A DNA stretch of 35,340 nucleotides from assembly GCA_029263125.1 (NCBI GenBank), contig JAJCYD010000019.1, positions 1 through 35,340 of the forward strand, read 5' to 3'. The position numbers and the translations under genes are program-made. Below, piece by piece: positions 7,798 to 17,769 of the stretch; the first letter of the stretch is position 1, and every line of letters begins with the position of its first letter. A model generated the notes under the pieces. It worked only from the letters and a program-made list of their open reading frames with translations, had not been told where the DNA came from and did no database searches. The stretch is from Solirubrobacteraceae bacterium (GTDB taxonomy: Bacteria > Actinomycetota > Thermoleophilia > Solirubrobacterales > Solirubrobacteraceae).

Positions 7798-8306
7798 CGC
7801 AGGCCGACCCCAACGACGTCACGCTGCACGGCTCGCGCCTGCTCCTGCGGCGAGCAAGCGCGGAGGACGCCGAAGCCCTCTGCGCGATCCTCGCCGAGCC
7901 GTCGGTCGCTCAGTGGTGGGGGCCGTTCGATCGCGCCACCGCACTCGACGAGATCGACACGAGCTTTGTCATCGTCGTCGACGGCGCCGTCGCCGGCTGG
8001 TTGCTCTTCGAGGAGGAGGACTGGTGGCAGTACCCCTGCGTCGGCTTCGACATCGCGCTGACGACCGACTTGCAGGGCCAGGGCTATGGGCGCGAAGCGC
8101 TACGGGTCGCGATCGAGCATTTCATCGGCCGCGGCCATCACCGCTTCACGATCGACCCCGCCGTCGACAACGCGCCGGCGATTCGCACGTACGAGGCGGT
8201 CGGCTTCAAGCCGGTCGGCGTGCTGCGCTCCTACGAGCGCCGCGGCGAGCGGTGGTGCGACGGCCTGATGATGGACCTGCTCAGCGAGGAGTTCGTCGCC
8301 GGCTGA
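7794..8306 (+). CDS. GNAT N-acetyltransferase, AAC(6')-like
   Basis: The 170-residue protein matches the Gcn5-related acetyltransferase fold. It has an N-terminal 'LLLRRASAEDAEALCAILAE' strand-helix, the acetyl-CoA loop 'DLQGQGYGREALRVAIEHFI' (Q/RxxGxG/A type) and the C-terminal 'DPAVDNAPAIRTYEAVGF' segment. The overall pattern 'VAQWWGPFD…DGLMMDLL' resembles aminoglycoside 6'-N-acetyltransferases. Related chromosomal enzymes have varied substrates, so resistance should not be assumed. The start is a GTG overlapping the purF stop (GTGA), implying translational coupling. Why an acetyltransferase would be coupled to PurF is not known. It ends 3 nt from a convergent gene. Confidence 0.88.
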   Translation: MTQADPNDVTLHGSRLLLRRASAEDAEALCAILAEPSVAQWWGPFDRATALDEIDTSFVIVVDGAVAGWLLFEEEDWWQYPCVGFDIALTTDLQGQGYGREALRVAIEHFIGRGHHRFTIDPAVDNAPAIRTYEAVGFKPVGVLRSYERRGERWCDGLMMDLLSEEFVAG

Positions 8307-8309
8307 GAG

Positions 8310-8669
8310 CTACTTGACCTGCGGGCCGTAGCCCCACTTCGGCATCGCCGAGCGGGCGCCGACCCTGACCGCTCGTTCGGTGTCGGCGCTCTTGAGCGTC
8401 GTCGGGTAGGGCGGGCGCTTCCACGGGTGCCAGCCGACCGTGCCGTAGTGCTCTCGCAGGAAGGCGGTCAGGTCGCCGCGGTGCTCGGGGCAGGCGTAGC
8501 GCGTCGGGCCGTAGAGCCCCTTGCCGTGCCAGACGAGCCAGCGCTCGGGCAGCGCGTCGAGGTATGCGCCCCAGACGACCTCGGCGACGGTCTTCTCAAG
8601 GCTGACCTGCGTCAGCGGATCGGGTTGGCGATCGCAGTACTGGCAGCGGAAAAGCAGCCGGACGGACAT
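8310..8669 (-). CDS. Hypothetical protein with possible zinc-binding Cys/His
   Basis: This 119-residue cytosolic protein is rich in Trp, Tyr and Pro. An N-terminal 'FRCQYCDRQ' and a later 'RYACPEHRGD' could form a C-x2-C / C-x2-H metal site. The C-terminal half, 'HYGTVGWHPWKRPPYPTTL', is Pro/aromatic-rich. I do not recognise the family. The ATG at 8669 is preceded by TACGCT, 9 nt upstream. It converges with the GNAT gene with only 3 nt between stops. Coding bias fits its neighbours, so the gene is probably real. Confidence 0.65.
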   Translation of the reverse strand: MSVRLLFRCQYCDRQPDPLTQVSLEKTVAEVVWGAYLDALPERWLVWHGKGLYGPTRYACPEHRGDLTAFLREHYGTVGWHPWKRPPYPTTLKSADTERAVRVGARSAMPKWGYGPQVK

Positions 8670-8796
8670 CTGCCATGCAGCGTACCCACGCCCGGGGTCC
8701 TGTCAATCGACAACGGTTGGCCGCGTCGCTTCAGAACCCGCCGGTCATATCGATTCTCCCGGTTGGGGAGGGGCGGGCTCGGGTAGCGGGGACCGT

Positions 8797-9426
8797 ATGC
8801 CGAGAGCCGTAGCCGCCGCGATCCTTGTCGTCGCGGCCATGACACTCAACGCGTGCGGTGGCGATGGTGATCCCGCCAAGACCGTCGTGCAGACCGTGAC
8901 CGCCCCGGCCGAGCCGCCAGTGCCTGTTCCGCCACCCACACAAACGCGGCCCGACACACAGACCGCACCGTCCGAGCCGTCTGAGCCGCTGCCAGAGGGC
9001 GTCATCGGGGCAGACGGCACCTACGCCGTCCGCTTCAAGAAGTCCGACTACGTGACCGAGAACCTGATCGTTGACGAGCAGTCCCCGTCACAGTCGGAGT
9101 GGCGCTTCGAGACGACGTGCAAAGGCTCGAGCTGCTCGATCGAGATGAAGCGCGAACTGGGCTCGGGCGGGTTCAAGGTCCTGACGATGCGGCCGGCGAA
9201 CGGGCGTTCCCGCGTCTTCGAAGGCAAGACCACCTCGACCGATAAGTGCTTGATCGACCCCGAGAGGGTCAGCACGCGCCAGCGCTACTCGATCCGGCTG
9301 TATGACCCAGTCGACCGTAACGGACGCCAGACGGCCCGACGCATCGATGTCTACATGACCGAGGACCCCGAGGGCTGCGAAGAGGACACCAAGGGCACGA
9401 TCTCCTGGGGCGCCACGCTGAAGTAG
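8797..9426 (+). CDS. Lipoprotein, function unknown
   Basis: The ATG at 8797 was chosen because it starts a lipoprotein signal peptide: 'MPRAVAAAILVVAAMTLNAC' ends in the lipobox LNAC, with Cys20 the expected lipidation site. A Pro/Thr/Glu linker follows (about 30-70). A globular part of about 140 residues comes next, with four Cys, including 'TTCKGSSCSIEM' and 'DPEGCEEDTKGTISW', that may pair as disulfides. The product is 209 residues and should be anchored to the outer face of the membrane. A TAGCGG hexamer lies 7 nt before the start, a weak match to the leaderless -10 used elsewhere. The family is not recognised. Confidence 0.8.
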   Translation: MPRAVAAAILVVAAMTLNACGGDGDPAKTVVQTVTAPAEPPVPVPPPTQTRPDTQTAPSEPSEPLPEGVIGADGTYAVRFKKSDYVTENLIVDEQSPSQSEWRFETTCKGSSCSIEMKRELGSGGFKVLTMRPANGRSRVFEGKTTSTDKCLIDPERVSTRQRYSIRLYDPVDRNGRQTARRIDVYMTEDPEGCEEDTKGTISWGATLK

Positions 9427-9570
9427 CTCCGGCTTCGCCTTCGCCGCAGGCCGTGCACGTGCCCGTCTCGGTCGCGCGTGGAGGGGGTGCGACGAATCTG
9501 CGCAGACATCGCAACGAGTTCGTGCAAGCGGCGGTGACGCGGGGCGCTCCCGGCTACCGTCGGTCGGCCC

Positions 9571-11352
<1,782 letters not shown>

Positions 11353-11361
11353 GCTGCGCCG

Positions 11362-11988
11362 ATGCCCACGGGTCCACTGCGCGTCGGCGTGCTCGCCTCC
11401 GGATCGGGCACGAACCTCCAGGCGCTGATCGACCACGTCCACGGCGCCGAGGCGACCGTCGTCGGCGTCGCCACCGACCGCGCCGCAGCGCCCGCGCTGG
11501 ACCGCGCGCAGGACGCCGGGATCGAGACCGAGGTCTTCGCGCTCGCCGAGCATCCGAATCGCTCGGCGCGCGACATAGCGATCGCCGACTGGATGGTGCG
11601 TCGCGACGCCCAGCTGATCGTGCTCGCCGGCTACATGGCGCTGCTGACCAGCGCGTTTCTCAGCCGCTTCGAGGGGGCGGTGATCAACGTCCACCCGTCG
11701 CTGCTGCCGGCCTTCCCGGGCATCCGCGCGATCGAGCAGGCCCTGGACTACGGGGTCAAGCTCATCGGCGTGACCGTGCACTTCGTCGAGGACGACGGCG
11801 GCGTGGACACCGGCCCGGTGATCCTCCAGCGCGCGATCGAGGTCGTCGACGGCGAGGGACCCGAGGAGGTCCACGAGCGCCTGCGCCCGATCGAGCATGC
11901 GCTGCTGCCCGAGGCCGTCCGCCTGATCGCGCGGGGCGCGGTCTCGCGCGACCCCGGCAACGCGCGCCGGGTCCTGATCAGCTCCTAG
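11362..11988 (+). CDS. purN: Phosphoribosylglycinamide formyltransferase
   Basis: PurN transfers a formyl group from 10-formyl-THF to GAR. The 208-residue protein begins 'RVGVLASGSGTNLQALIDH' (phosphate-binding SGxGTNLQ). It carries the catalytic segment 'AVINVHPSLLPAFPG' (Asn and His of the active site) and 'GVTVHFVEDDGGVDTGPVI', with the third catalytic residue Asp. Length and motifs are standard. It is transcribed from a probable leaderless promoter (TAGGCT, 6 nt) overlapping the recQ stop. It converges with nth and the two coding regions overlap by 11 bp. It is the only purine gene here placed among DNA repair genes. Confidence 0.95.
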   Translation: MPTGPLRVGVLASGSGTNLQALIDHVHGAEATVVGVATDRAAAPALDRAQDAGIETEVFALAEHPNRSARDIAIADWMVRRDAQLIVLAGYMALLTSAFLSRFEGAVINVHPSLLPAFPGIRAIEQALDYGVKLIGVTVHFVEDDGGVDTGPVILQRAIEVVDGEGPEEVHERLRPIEHALLPEAVRLIARGAVSRDPGNARRVLISS

Positions 11989-12673
11989 CCGGCTTGGCCG
12001 CCCGGCGACGACGAGGCGGCGCGGGCAGCGTCGAGGAGGGGCAGAAGTCCGCCAGCACGCACGCCTCACAGCGCGGCTTGCGCGCCGCGCAGACCCGCCG
12101 GCCGTGCAGGATCAGCCGGCTGGAGAACAGGCCGCGCTCGGCCGCCGGCAGCATCGGGCTGAGCTCGAGCTCGACCTTCACCGGGTCCTCCTCGCCGGTC
12201 AGCGCGAGGCGCCGCGACAGGCGCAGCACATGCGTGTCGACCGGCAGTCCCGGCTTGCCGAACGCCACGCTGAGCACGACGTTCGCGGTCTTGCGTCCCA
12301 CGCCCGGCAGGCTCACGAGATCGGCCATGCGAGCGGGGATCTCGCCGTCGAAGCGCTCGACGACGGTCCGCGCCATCCCCAGCAGGCTGCGCGACTTGGC
12401 GTTGAAGAAGCCCGTCGAGCGGATCATCTCGCCGAGCTGCGCCTCGTCGGCCCCCGCGAGCGACTCGGCGTCCGGATAGCGTGCGAAGAGCTTCGGCGTG
12501 ACGGCGTTGATCATCTTGTCGGTGCTCTGCGCGGACAAGATCGTCGCGACCAGCAGCTCGTAGGGGTCGCGATGATGCAGCTCGCACAGCTCCGCGGCGC
12601 TGCCGGGATACTCGCCGGCCAGCCGTGCATGCGTCTCGCGTGCCCTGCCGGCGGCTGTCCGGGGTCTGGCCAT
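11978..12673 (-). CDS. nth: Endonuclease III (DNA glycosylase/AP lyase)
   Basis: The enzyme removes oxidised pyrimidines and cleaves AP sites in base excision repair. The 231-residue protein has the helix-hairpin-helix 'LPGVGRKTANVVLSVAFG' with the catalytic Lys in VGRKTA. It has the catalytic Asp in 'PVDTHVLRLSRRL' and a C-terminal [4Fe-4S] site of spacing C-x6-C-x2-C-x5-C ('CAARKPRCEACVLADFC'). The N-terminal 'LLVATILSAQSTDKMINAVT' is typical. TAGGAT lies 9 nt before the ATG. The gene converges with purN, overlapping by 11 bp, and is divergent from the RTX protein gene. Confidence 0.95.
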   Translation of the reverse strand: MARPRTAAGRARETHARLAGEYPGSAAELCELHHRDPYELLVATILSAQSTDKMINAVTPKLFARYPDAESLAGADEAQLGEMIRSTGFFNAKSRSLLGMARTVVERFDGEIPARMADLVSLPGVGRKTANVVLSVAFGKPGLPVDTHVLRLSRRLALTGEEDPVKVELELSPMLPAAERGLFSSRLILHGRRVCAARKPRCEACVLADFCPSSTLPAPPRRRRAAKPARS

Positions 12674-12747
12674 CGAGACGAGATCCTACGGTCGGCGCGC
12701 ATCGGACATTCGTCCAGTCCAACTTGAGCGCGGAGCGCCGAGACGCC

Positions 12748-14226
12748 ATGATGGCCCACTTGGACCGGGGGTGGGCCAACCGAACGCTGCTGCGCGCGCT
12801 GCTGTGCGGCGTGCTGAGCACCGCGCTGGCCGCAGTGCCCGTCGCCCACGCACTCGTCAGCGACGGCAGCGGCCGCAGCGACCGCATCACCGGCTCCAAC
12901 AAGCGCGACCTGCTCAGCGGCGGCCACGGCTCCGACACGCTGCGCGGCCGCCGCGGCAACGACGTGCTGCTCGGCGGCTTTGGCAACGACAAGCTCTACG
13001 GGCACGCGGGCAACGACCGCCTGCAAGGCGACTCCGGCAACGACCGGCTCGTCGGAGGCGGCGGCGTCGACCAGCTCGACGGCGGCACCGGCAACGACAA
13101 GATTCTCGGAGGGGCCGACCACGATCGCATCGATGGCGGCGACGGTGACGACACGCTGCTCGGCGGCGACGGCGACGACTTCATCCTCGAGAAGGGCTTT
13201 GGCAACGAGAAGCGCGTCGACGGCGGGCCCGGCGACGACTACATCAACACCAACCGCGGCAGCGACCGCGCGGTCTACGGGCGCGACGGCGACGACATCC
13301 TCATCGGCGGCAACGGCGCCGACGGTCTCAACGGCGGCGCGGGCGCCGACGTGCTGGAGGGCGGATCGGGCAACGACGTCCTCGAGGGCGAGGGTGAGGA
13401 CGACACGATCATCGGCGGCGAGGGAGCGGACGTCATCCGCGGCGGTGGCGGCAACGACACGATCTGGACGGGCTTCGTCAACCCCGTCGACATCGACTGC
13501 GGCTCGGGCATCGACACCGTCTACGTCGGCTACCTGACGCTCGCGCTGCTGGAGCGCGGAACGCCCGATCAGGTGCAGGACCGCAGCGTGCGCGAGCCGT
13601 GGAGCTTTTCCAACTGCGAGGTGCTGATCCCGCTCACGGTACGCGACTTCGGCGTCGGCGAGCAACGCATCAACCCGCAGTTCCGCGATCCGCGCGACGA
13701 GGAGGGCAAGGCCTCAAACGCCGGCCTGGAGCGGGCCGGGGCCCCCGGCGCCGAGGCGATCGCGCTCGTCAACTATGCCAACGCCAATCAGCCGTCGCCG
13801 AAGTTCGGCCTGGCGACCTCCGGCAACGACTCGCTCAGCGTTCGCAAGCGCAAGTCGCTGGCCGCCGACGGCGGGCTCTATGGCCTTGCGGGCAACGATC
13901 GCCTCGAGGGCGCCAACAGCTCCGACGTGTTGCACGGCGGCTCGGGCAACGACGGGCTCTACGGGCGCGGCGGCTCCGACGTGCTCTACGGAGGCCCGGG
14001 CAAGGACCGCCTGGAAGGCGGGCGCGGCGAGGACCTCATCTACGGCGGCCCCGGCAAGGACCGCATCAACGGCGGCTTCGACAACGACCTCATCGACGGC
14101 GGCAGCGGCAACGACGTCATCACGTCGGTCGGCGGCGGTCGCGACAGGATCGACTGCGGACCGGGCAACGATCGCGTGATCAAGGACAAGCGCGACGTCG
14201 CGCGCAACTGCGAGCGCTTCGGCTGA
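12748..14226 (+). CDS. Secreted RTX-type calcium-binding repeat protein
   Basis: The 492-residue exoprotein has a signal peptide ('LLRALLCGVLSTALAAVPV', then AHA). Two blocks of RTX nonapeptides (GGxGxDxLx; for example 'LLGGFGNDKLYGHAGNDRLQ') run roughly from residue 45 to 225 and from 375 to 480. Such repeats form calcium-loaded parallel β-rolls that fold after export. An intervening non-repeat segment contains 'FSNCEVLIPLTVRDFGVGE'. The C-terminus 'DRIDCGPGNDRVIKDKRDV' followed by 'ARNCERFG' has a Cys pair common in actinobacterial members. Two adjacent ATGs (12748, 12751) are possible starts. No lipase, protease or toxin domain is present, so an adhesive or structural surface role is an inference. 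Repeats dominate the base composition. Confidence 0.85.
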   Translation: MMAHLDRGWANRTLLRALLCGVLSTALAAVPVAHALVSDGSGRSDRITGSNKRDLLSGGHGSDTLRGRRGNDVLLGGFGNDKLYGHAGNDRLQGDSGNDRLVGGGGVDQLDGGTGNDKILGGADHDRIDGGDGDDTLLGGDGDDFILEKGFGNEKRVDGGPGDDYINTNRGSDRAVYGRDGDDILIGGNGADGLNGGAGADVLEGGSGNDVLEGEGEDDTIIGGEGADVIRGGGGNDTIWTGFVNPVDIDCGSGIDTVYVGYLTLALLERGTPDQVQDRSVREPWSFSNCEVLIPLTVRDFGVGEQRINPQFRDPRDEEGKASNAGLERAGAPGAEAIALVNYANANQPSPKFGLATSGNDSLSVRKRKSLAADGGLYGLAGNDRLEGANSSDVLHGGSGNDGLYGRGGSDVLYGGPGKDRLEGGRGEDLIYGGPGKDRINGGFDNDLIDGGSGNDVITSVGGGRDRIDCGPGNDRVIKDKRDVARNCERFG

Positions 14227-14259
14227 GGGCGCCGGGCAGGGTCATCGGGCCGGGCGGAT

Positions 14260-15846
14260 ATGCTCGCGCCCATCGCTGACACCGCCGACATCCGGTCCAC
14301 CACGACGGTCCGCCGCGCGCTGCTGTCGGTCTCCGACAAGCGCGGCATCGTCGACTTCGCTCGCGGCCTCGCCGATCTCGGCATCGAGCTCGTGTCGACG
14401 GGCGGAACCGCCGCGGCGCTGGCCGGCGCGGGGCTCGACGTGCGCTCGATCGAGGACTTCACCGGCTTCCCGGAGATCATGGACGGCCGCGTCAAGACGC
14501 TGCATCCGCGCCTCTACGCCGGCCTGCTGGCGGTGCGCTCGAACCCCGAGCACGTGGCCGCGCTGCGCGAGCACGGCATCGAGGAGGTCGACCTCGTGTG
14601 CGTGAACCTCTATCCGTTCGAGGCGACGGTCGCGCGCTCGGACGCCAGCGACGCCGAGATCGTCGAGAACATCGACATCGGCGGCCCGACGATGATCCGC
14701 GCGGCGGCCAAGAATCACGACCACGCCGCGGTCGTGACGAGCCCGGAGTCCTACGACGCGATCCTCGACGAGCTGCGCGCATCCGGCGGCGAGCTGTCGC
14801 AGCCCACGAGCGCCTCGCTGGCGGCTGAGGCGTTCGCCTACACCGCGCGCTACGACACGGCGATCGCGCGCTGGTTCGCCGAGAAGTCCGAGGACTTTCC
14901 CCCGCTGCACGTGCGCGCCTACGAGAAGGTCGCCGACCTGCGCTACGGCGAGAACCCCCACCAGCGCGCCGCCTACTACGCCGAGGTGGGTTCGAGCAGG
15001 CATCTGCTGGGCGGTGTCACCCAGCGTCACGGCAAGCAACTGTCGTTCAACAACATGCTGGACTTCGACGCGGTCCGCAGCATGGTCGCGGACTTCGAGG
15101 ACCCCGCGTGCGTGATCGTCAAGCACAACAACCCCTGCGGCGCCGCCCTCGGTGACGGCCCGCTGCAGGCCTACGAGCGCGCCTTCGAGACCGACCCGCT
15201 GAGCGCGTTCGGCGGCGTGATCGCCTTCAACCGCCGCGTCGACCGGGCGACCGCCGAGCGGCTCTCCGAGCAGTTCGTCGAGGTGCTCTTCGCCCCCGGC
15301 TACGACGAGGACGCCCTGGAGATCCTCATGCGCAAGCCTCAGGTCCGGATCATGCAGGACGACGGCACGCAGGCATCCGGCCCGCCCGAGCTCGACGTCA
15401 AGCAGGTCATGGGCGGGCTGCTCGTGCAGGACCACGACGTCGAGCAGGGCGACCGCACCGAGATGGAGGTCGCCACCAAGCGCACGCCGACCGACGACGA
15501 GTGGCGCGACCTGCTGTTCGCGTGGCAGGTCTGCAAGCACGTGCGATCCAACGCGATCGTGCTCGCTCGCGACCTGGCCACGGCCGGCATCGGCGCCGGC
15601 CAGATGAGCCGCGTGGACTCCGTGCGCCTGGCCGTCGACAAGTCGCGCCTGGAGTCCCTGCAGGGTGCGGTGCTCGCCTCCGACGCGTTCTTTCCGTTCA
15701 GCGACGGGCCGGAGATCGCGATCGGCGCGGGCGTCACGGCGATCATCCAGCCGGGAGGCTCGCGCAACGACCCTGAGGTGCGCGACGCGGCCGACGCCGC
15801 CGGCATCGCGATGGTCTACACGAGCCGCAGGCACTTCCGTCATTAG
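14260..15846 (+). CDS. purH: Bifunctional AICAR formyltransferase / IMP cyclohydrolase
   Basis: PurH performs the last two steps to IMP. The N-terminal MGS-like cyclohydrolase domain runs from about residue 20 ('RRALLSVSDKRGIVDFARGL') through 'ELVSTGGTAAAL' and 'GRVKTLHPRLYAGLLAVR'. The transformylase part shows 'GKQLSFNNMLDFDAV', 'IVKHNNPCGAAL' (catalytic Lys-His) and the C-terminal 'AITAI'-type segment 'GAGVTAIIQPGGSRNDPEV'. The length of 528 residues is typical. The ATG at 14260 overlaps a TATGCT hexamer and no other in-frame ATG, GTG or TTG lies before the conserved region, so its start signal is less clear than for other genes here. A superfamily 2 helicase gene follows after 13 nt. Confidence 0.95.
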   Translation: MLAPIADTADIRSTTTVRRALLSVSDKRGIVDFARGLADLGIELVSTGGTAAALAGAGLDVRSIEDFTGFPEIMDGRVKTLHPRLYAGLLAVRSNPEHVAALREHGIEEVDLVCVNLYPFEATVARSDASDAEIVENIDIGGPTMIRAAAKNHDHAAVVTSPESYDAILDELRASGGELSQPTSASLAAEAFAYTARYDTAIARWFAEKSEDFPPLHVRAYEKVADLRYGENPHQRAAYYAEVGSSRHLLGGVTQRHGKQLSFNNMLDFDAVRSMVADFEDPACVIVKHNNPCGAALGDGPLQAYERAFETDPLSAFGGVIAFNRRVDRATAERLSEQFVEVLFAPGYDEDALEILMRKPQVRIMQDDGTQASGPPELDVKQVMGGLLVQDHDVEQGDRTEMEVATKRTPTDDEWRDLLFAWQVCKHVRSNAIVLARDLATAGIGAGQMSRVDSVRLAVDKSRLESLQGAVLASDAFFPFSDGPEIAIGAGVTAIIQPGGSRNDPEVRDAADAAGIAMVYTSRRHFRH

Positions 15847-15859
15847 CCGGGCGCCCTGC

Positions 15860-17452
15860 ATGGTGACCCTGCGGGCGTGGCAGGAGGAGGCGCTCCGGCG
15901 GCTGGCGGACTGGCACGAGGGGCCGTTCCTGCTGTCCGCGGCACCCGGCGCGGGCAAGACGATCCCGAGCCTCGTCTACGCGCACGGGCTGCTGCGCGCC
16001 GGCGTCATCAAGCGCGTGCACGTCATCTGCCCCACGACGCCGCTGACGCGCCAGTGGGCCGAGGCGGCCGGCCGGCTGGGCGTTCAGCTCGCGCCCGACG
16101 CCGAAGAGCTGACCCCGCCGCGCGACTTCGACGGGATCGTGGCGACGTACGCGCGTGTCGCGCAGTCCGCCAAGCGCTGGTCCTCCCAATGCGGCGAGCG
16201 CACGCTCGTGATCGCCGACGAGTGCCACCACCTCGGCGACGAGCTCGCGTGGGGCGAGGGCTTCACCCGAGCGTTCGCCGCCACCGATCGCTGGCTGCTG
16301 CTGTCGGGCACGCCGTTTCGCTCCGACCAGTGCGCGATCGCCGGCGTGCGCTACGAGGACGGGGTCGCGCTGCCGGATGTCAGCTACAGCTACGCCGACG
16401 CCGTCCGCGACGCGATCTGCCGTCCGGTCGCCTTCATCCCCTACGACGGCGCGCTGTCGTGGCAATCCGGCGACGACGTCATCGAGTCCTCCTTCGCGGA
16501 CGCGCTGACCGGGCGCGAGGCCAGCCGCCGCTACCGCACCGCGATCTCCACCGAGCTCGCCGACGGACTGCCGCGCATCCTGCGCGCCGCGCACGAGCGT
16601 CTTGAGGAGGTGCGCGCCGGCGGCCATCCCGACGCCGGCGGCCTCGTCATCGCCGCCGACGGCGCACATGCGCGCCGCGTCGCCGCGGCGCTGAAGGAGA
16701 TCACCGGCTCCTCGCCCGTGGTCGTGCTGCACACCGACGCGCTCGCCGCGCGCAAGCTGCGGGCCTTCGGCACGGGGCGCGAGCGCTGGATCGTCGCGGT
16801 GAACATGGTCTCCGAGGGCGTCGACATCCCGCGGCTGCGCGTCGGCGTCTACGCGACCGCCGCCAAGACGCCGCTGATCTTCCGCCAGATCGTCGGGCGC
16901 TTCGTGCGAACGCTCGCCGGGCGCCCGGCGGACCTGAGCTATCTCTTCCTGCCCGCAGACCGGCTGCTGCGCGAGCACGCCGCCGAGGTCGAGCAGGAGC
17001 TTCGCCACGTGCTCAAGGCAGCCGACGAGCAGGAGGAGGGCCTGCTCGACGAGGTCGGCCAGCGCGAGCGAAGCGAGCCGGAGATCCCCGAGGCCTTCGT
17101 CCCGCTGAACGCCGACGTCGCGCCGCAGCTCGCGCTGTTCGGCGGTGGCCCGCCCCCGCCGGTCGTCAAGCCGCCCGTCGCCTTCCGCGGTCCGCCCGCC
17201 GTGGCGGCCGAGCCCGCCGCCGAGCCGCCGGTCCCCGCCTTCAAGCAGCGCGCGCGCCTGCGCGACAAGCGCCACGGGCTCGTCAAGACGCTCGCGGGGT
17301 TTCAGGGCAGCTCGCACCGCGACGTCAACACGTGGGTGAACCGCAAGACCGGCGTGACGAGCGTCGGCGACGCGTCGATCGAGCAGCTGCAGCACGCCGT
17401 CGAGCTGCTGCTGGCGGAGCTGGACCGCATCAGCCGCCGCCGCGCGAGCTGA
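15860..17452 (+). CDS. Superfamily 2 DEAD/DEAH-type helicase with novel C-terminal region
   Basis: The start was set at ATG 15860 ('MVTLRAWQEEALRRLADW'), where homology begins. The 530-residue protein carries a Q-like motif 'LRAWQEEAL', Walker A 'SAAPGAGKTIPSLVYA', motif II 'VIADECHHLGDEL', motif III 'LLSGTPFRSD', motif V 'VAVNMVSEGVDIPRLRVGVY' and motif VI 'FRQIVGRFVRT'. It thus resembles RadD/SSL2-like DNA-dependent ATPases. Residues from about 400 are unusual: an acidic stretch, a Pro/Ala linker ('GGGPPPPVVKPPVAFRGPP') and a basic C-terminal domain, including 'HGLVKTLAGFQGSSHRDVN', possibly for nucleic-acid binding. It lies 13 nt after purH and ends 4 nt before tRNA-Lys. A DNA repair or processing role is likely, but the substrate is unknown. 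Confidence 0.85.
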   Translation: MVTLRAWQEEALRRLADWHEGPFLLSAAPGAGKTIPSLVYAHGLLRAGVIKRVHVICPTTPLTRQWAEAAGRLGVQLAPDAEELTPPRDFDGIVATYARVAQSAKRWSSQCGERTLVIADECHHLGDELAWGEGFTRAFAATDRWLLLSGTPFRSDQCAIAGVRYEDGVALPDVSYSYADAVRDAICRPVAFIPYDGALSWQSGDDVIESSFADALTGREASRRYRTAISTELADGLPRILRAAHERLEEVRAGGHPDAGGLVIAADGAHARRVAAALKEITGSSPVVVLHTDALAARKLRAFGTGRERWIVAVNMVSEGVDIPRLRVGVYATAAKTPLIFRQIVGRFVRTLAGRPADLSYLFLPADRLLREHAAEVEQELRHVLKAADEQEEGLLDEVGQRERSEPEIPEAFVPLNADVAPQLALFGGGPPPPVVKPPVAFRGPPAVAAEPAAEPPVPAFKQRARLRDKRHGLVKTLAGFQGSSHRDVNTWVNRKTGVTSVGDASIEQLQHAVELLLAELDRISRRRAS

Positions 17453-17456
17453 CCGA

Positions 17457-17529
17457 TGGGCCGTCTGGGACTCGAACCCAGAACCTCGAGGTTAAAAGCC
17501 TCTCGCTCTGCCAATTGAGCTAACGGCCC
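17457..17529 (-). tRNA. tRNA-Lys(UUU)
   Basis: On the minus strand a complete 73-nt cloverleaf can be folded. The acceptor is GGGCCGT/ACGGCCC with discriminator A. The D-arm contains TAGCTCAATTGGCAGAGC. The anticodon loop is CTTTTAA (anticodon TTT) and the T-arm has GGTTCGAGTCC. CCA is not encoded. It sits 4 nt after the helicase stop on the opposite strand and is probably co-transcribed with tRNA-Glu. Confidence 0.96.
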
Positions 17530-17546
17530 GCAAGCCCGACTCCGGA

Positions 17547-17619
17547 TACCCCCAGGGGGAGTTGAACCCCACTCCTCGAGCTTGAAAGGCTCACGTGCTA
17601 ACCGTTACACCATGGGGGC
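17547..17619 (-). tRNA. tRNA-Glu(UUC)
   Basis: The minus strand reads GCCCCCATGGTGTAACGG at the 5' end. The anticodon loop is CTTTCAA (anticodon TTC), flanked by GAGC and GCTC. The T-loop is TTCAACT and the 3' acceptor strand is TGGGGGT plus A. Position 1-72 would be a G-U pair; the T-stem has one weak position. It lies 17 nt upstream of tRNA-Lys on the same strand. Confidence 0.92.
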
Positions 17620-17684
17620 CTGCCAGGCGGGGCATTCTACGGCCCGCTCGGTCGCGAGCCGCCGCGCCCCCCGTGCGGACGGGG

Positions 17685-17690
17685 TAGCCT
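17685..17690 (+). promoter_or_regulatory. -10 hexamer TAGCCT of tRNA-Val
   Basis: TAGCCT ends 6 nt before the first base of tRNA-Val. That spacing equals the distance from -10 to start codon in the leaderless protein genes, so transcription should begin at or next to the mature tRNA 5' end. Confidence 0.6.
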
Positions 17691-17696
17691 GCGCCG

Positions 17697-17769
17697 GCGC
17701 GCGTAGCTCAGCGGCTAGAGCATCGCCCTTACAAGGCGGGGGTCGCCGGTTCGAATCCGGCCGCGCGCA
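17697..17769 (+). tRNA. tRNA-Val(UAC)
   Basis: The 73-nt gene folds with acceptor GCGCGCG/CGCGCGC and discriminator A. The D-arm is TAGCTCAGCGGCTAGAGC. The anticodon loop is CTTACAA (anticodon TAC) and the T-arm has GGTTCGAATCC. CCA is not encoded. A TAGCCT hexamer sits 6 nt upstream. Confidence 0.95.

Noticed and set aside
12748-14226. Dense short DNA repeats suggestive of a repeat array.
   Set aside because: They follow the RTX nonapeptide codons of one protein and have no constant spacers.
14259-14264. TATGCT overlapping the purH start as a leaderless -10.
   Set aside because: It includes the ATG itself, and no in-frame start lies 6-7 nt downstream.
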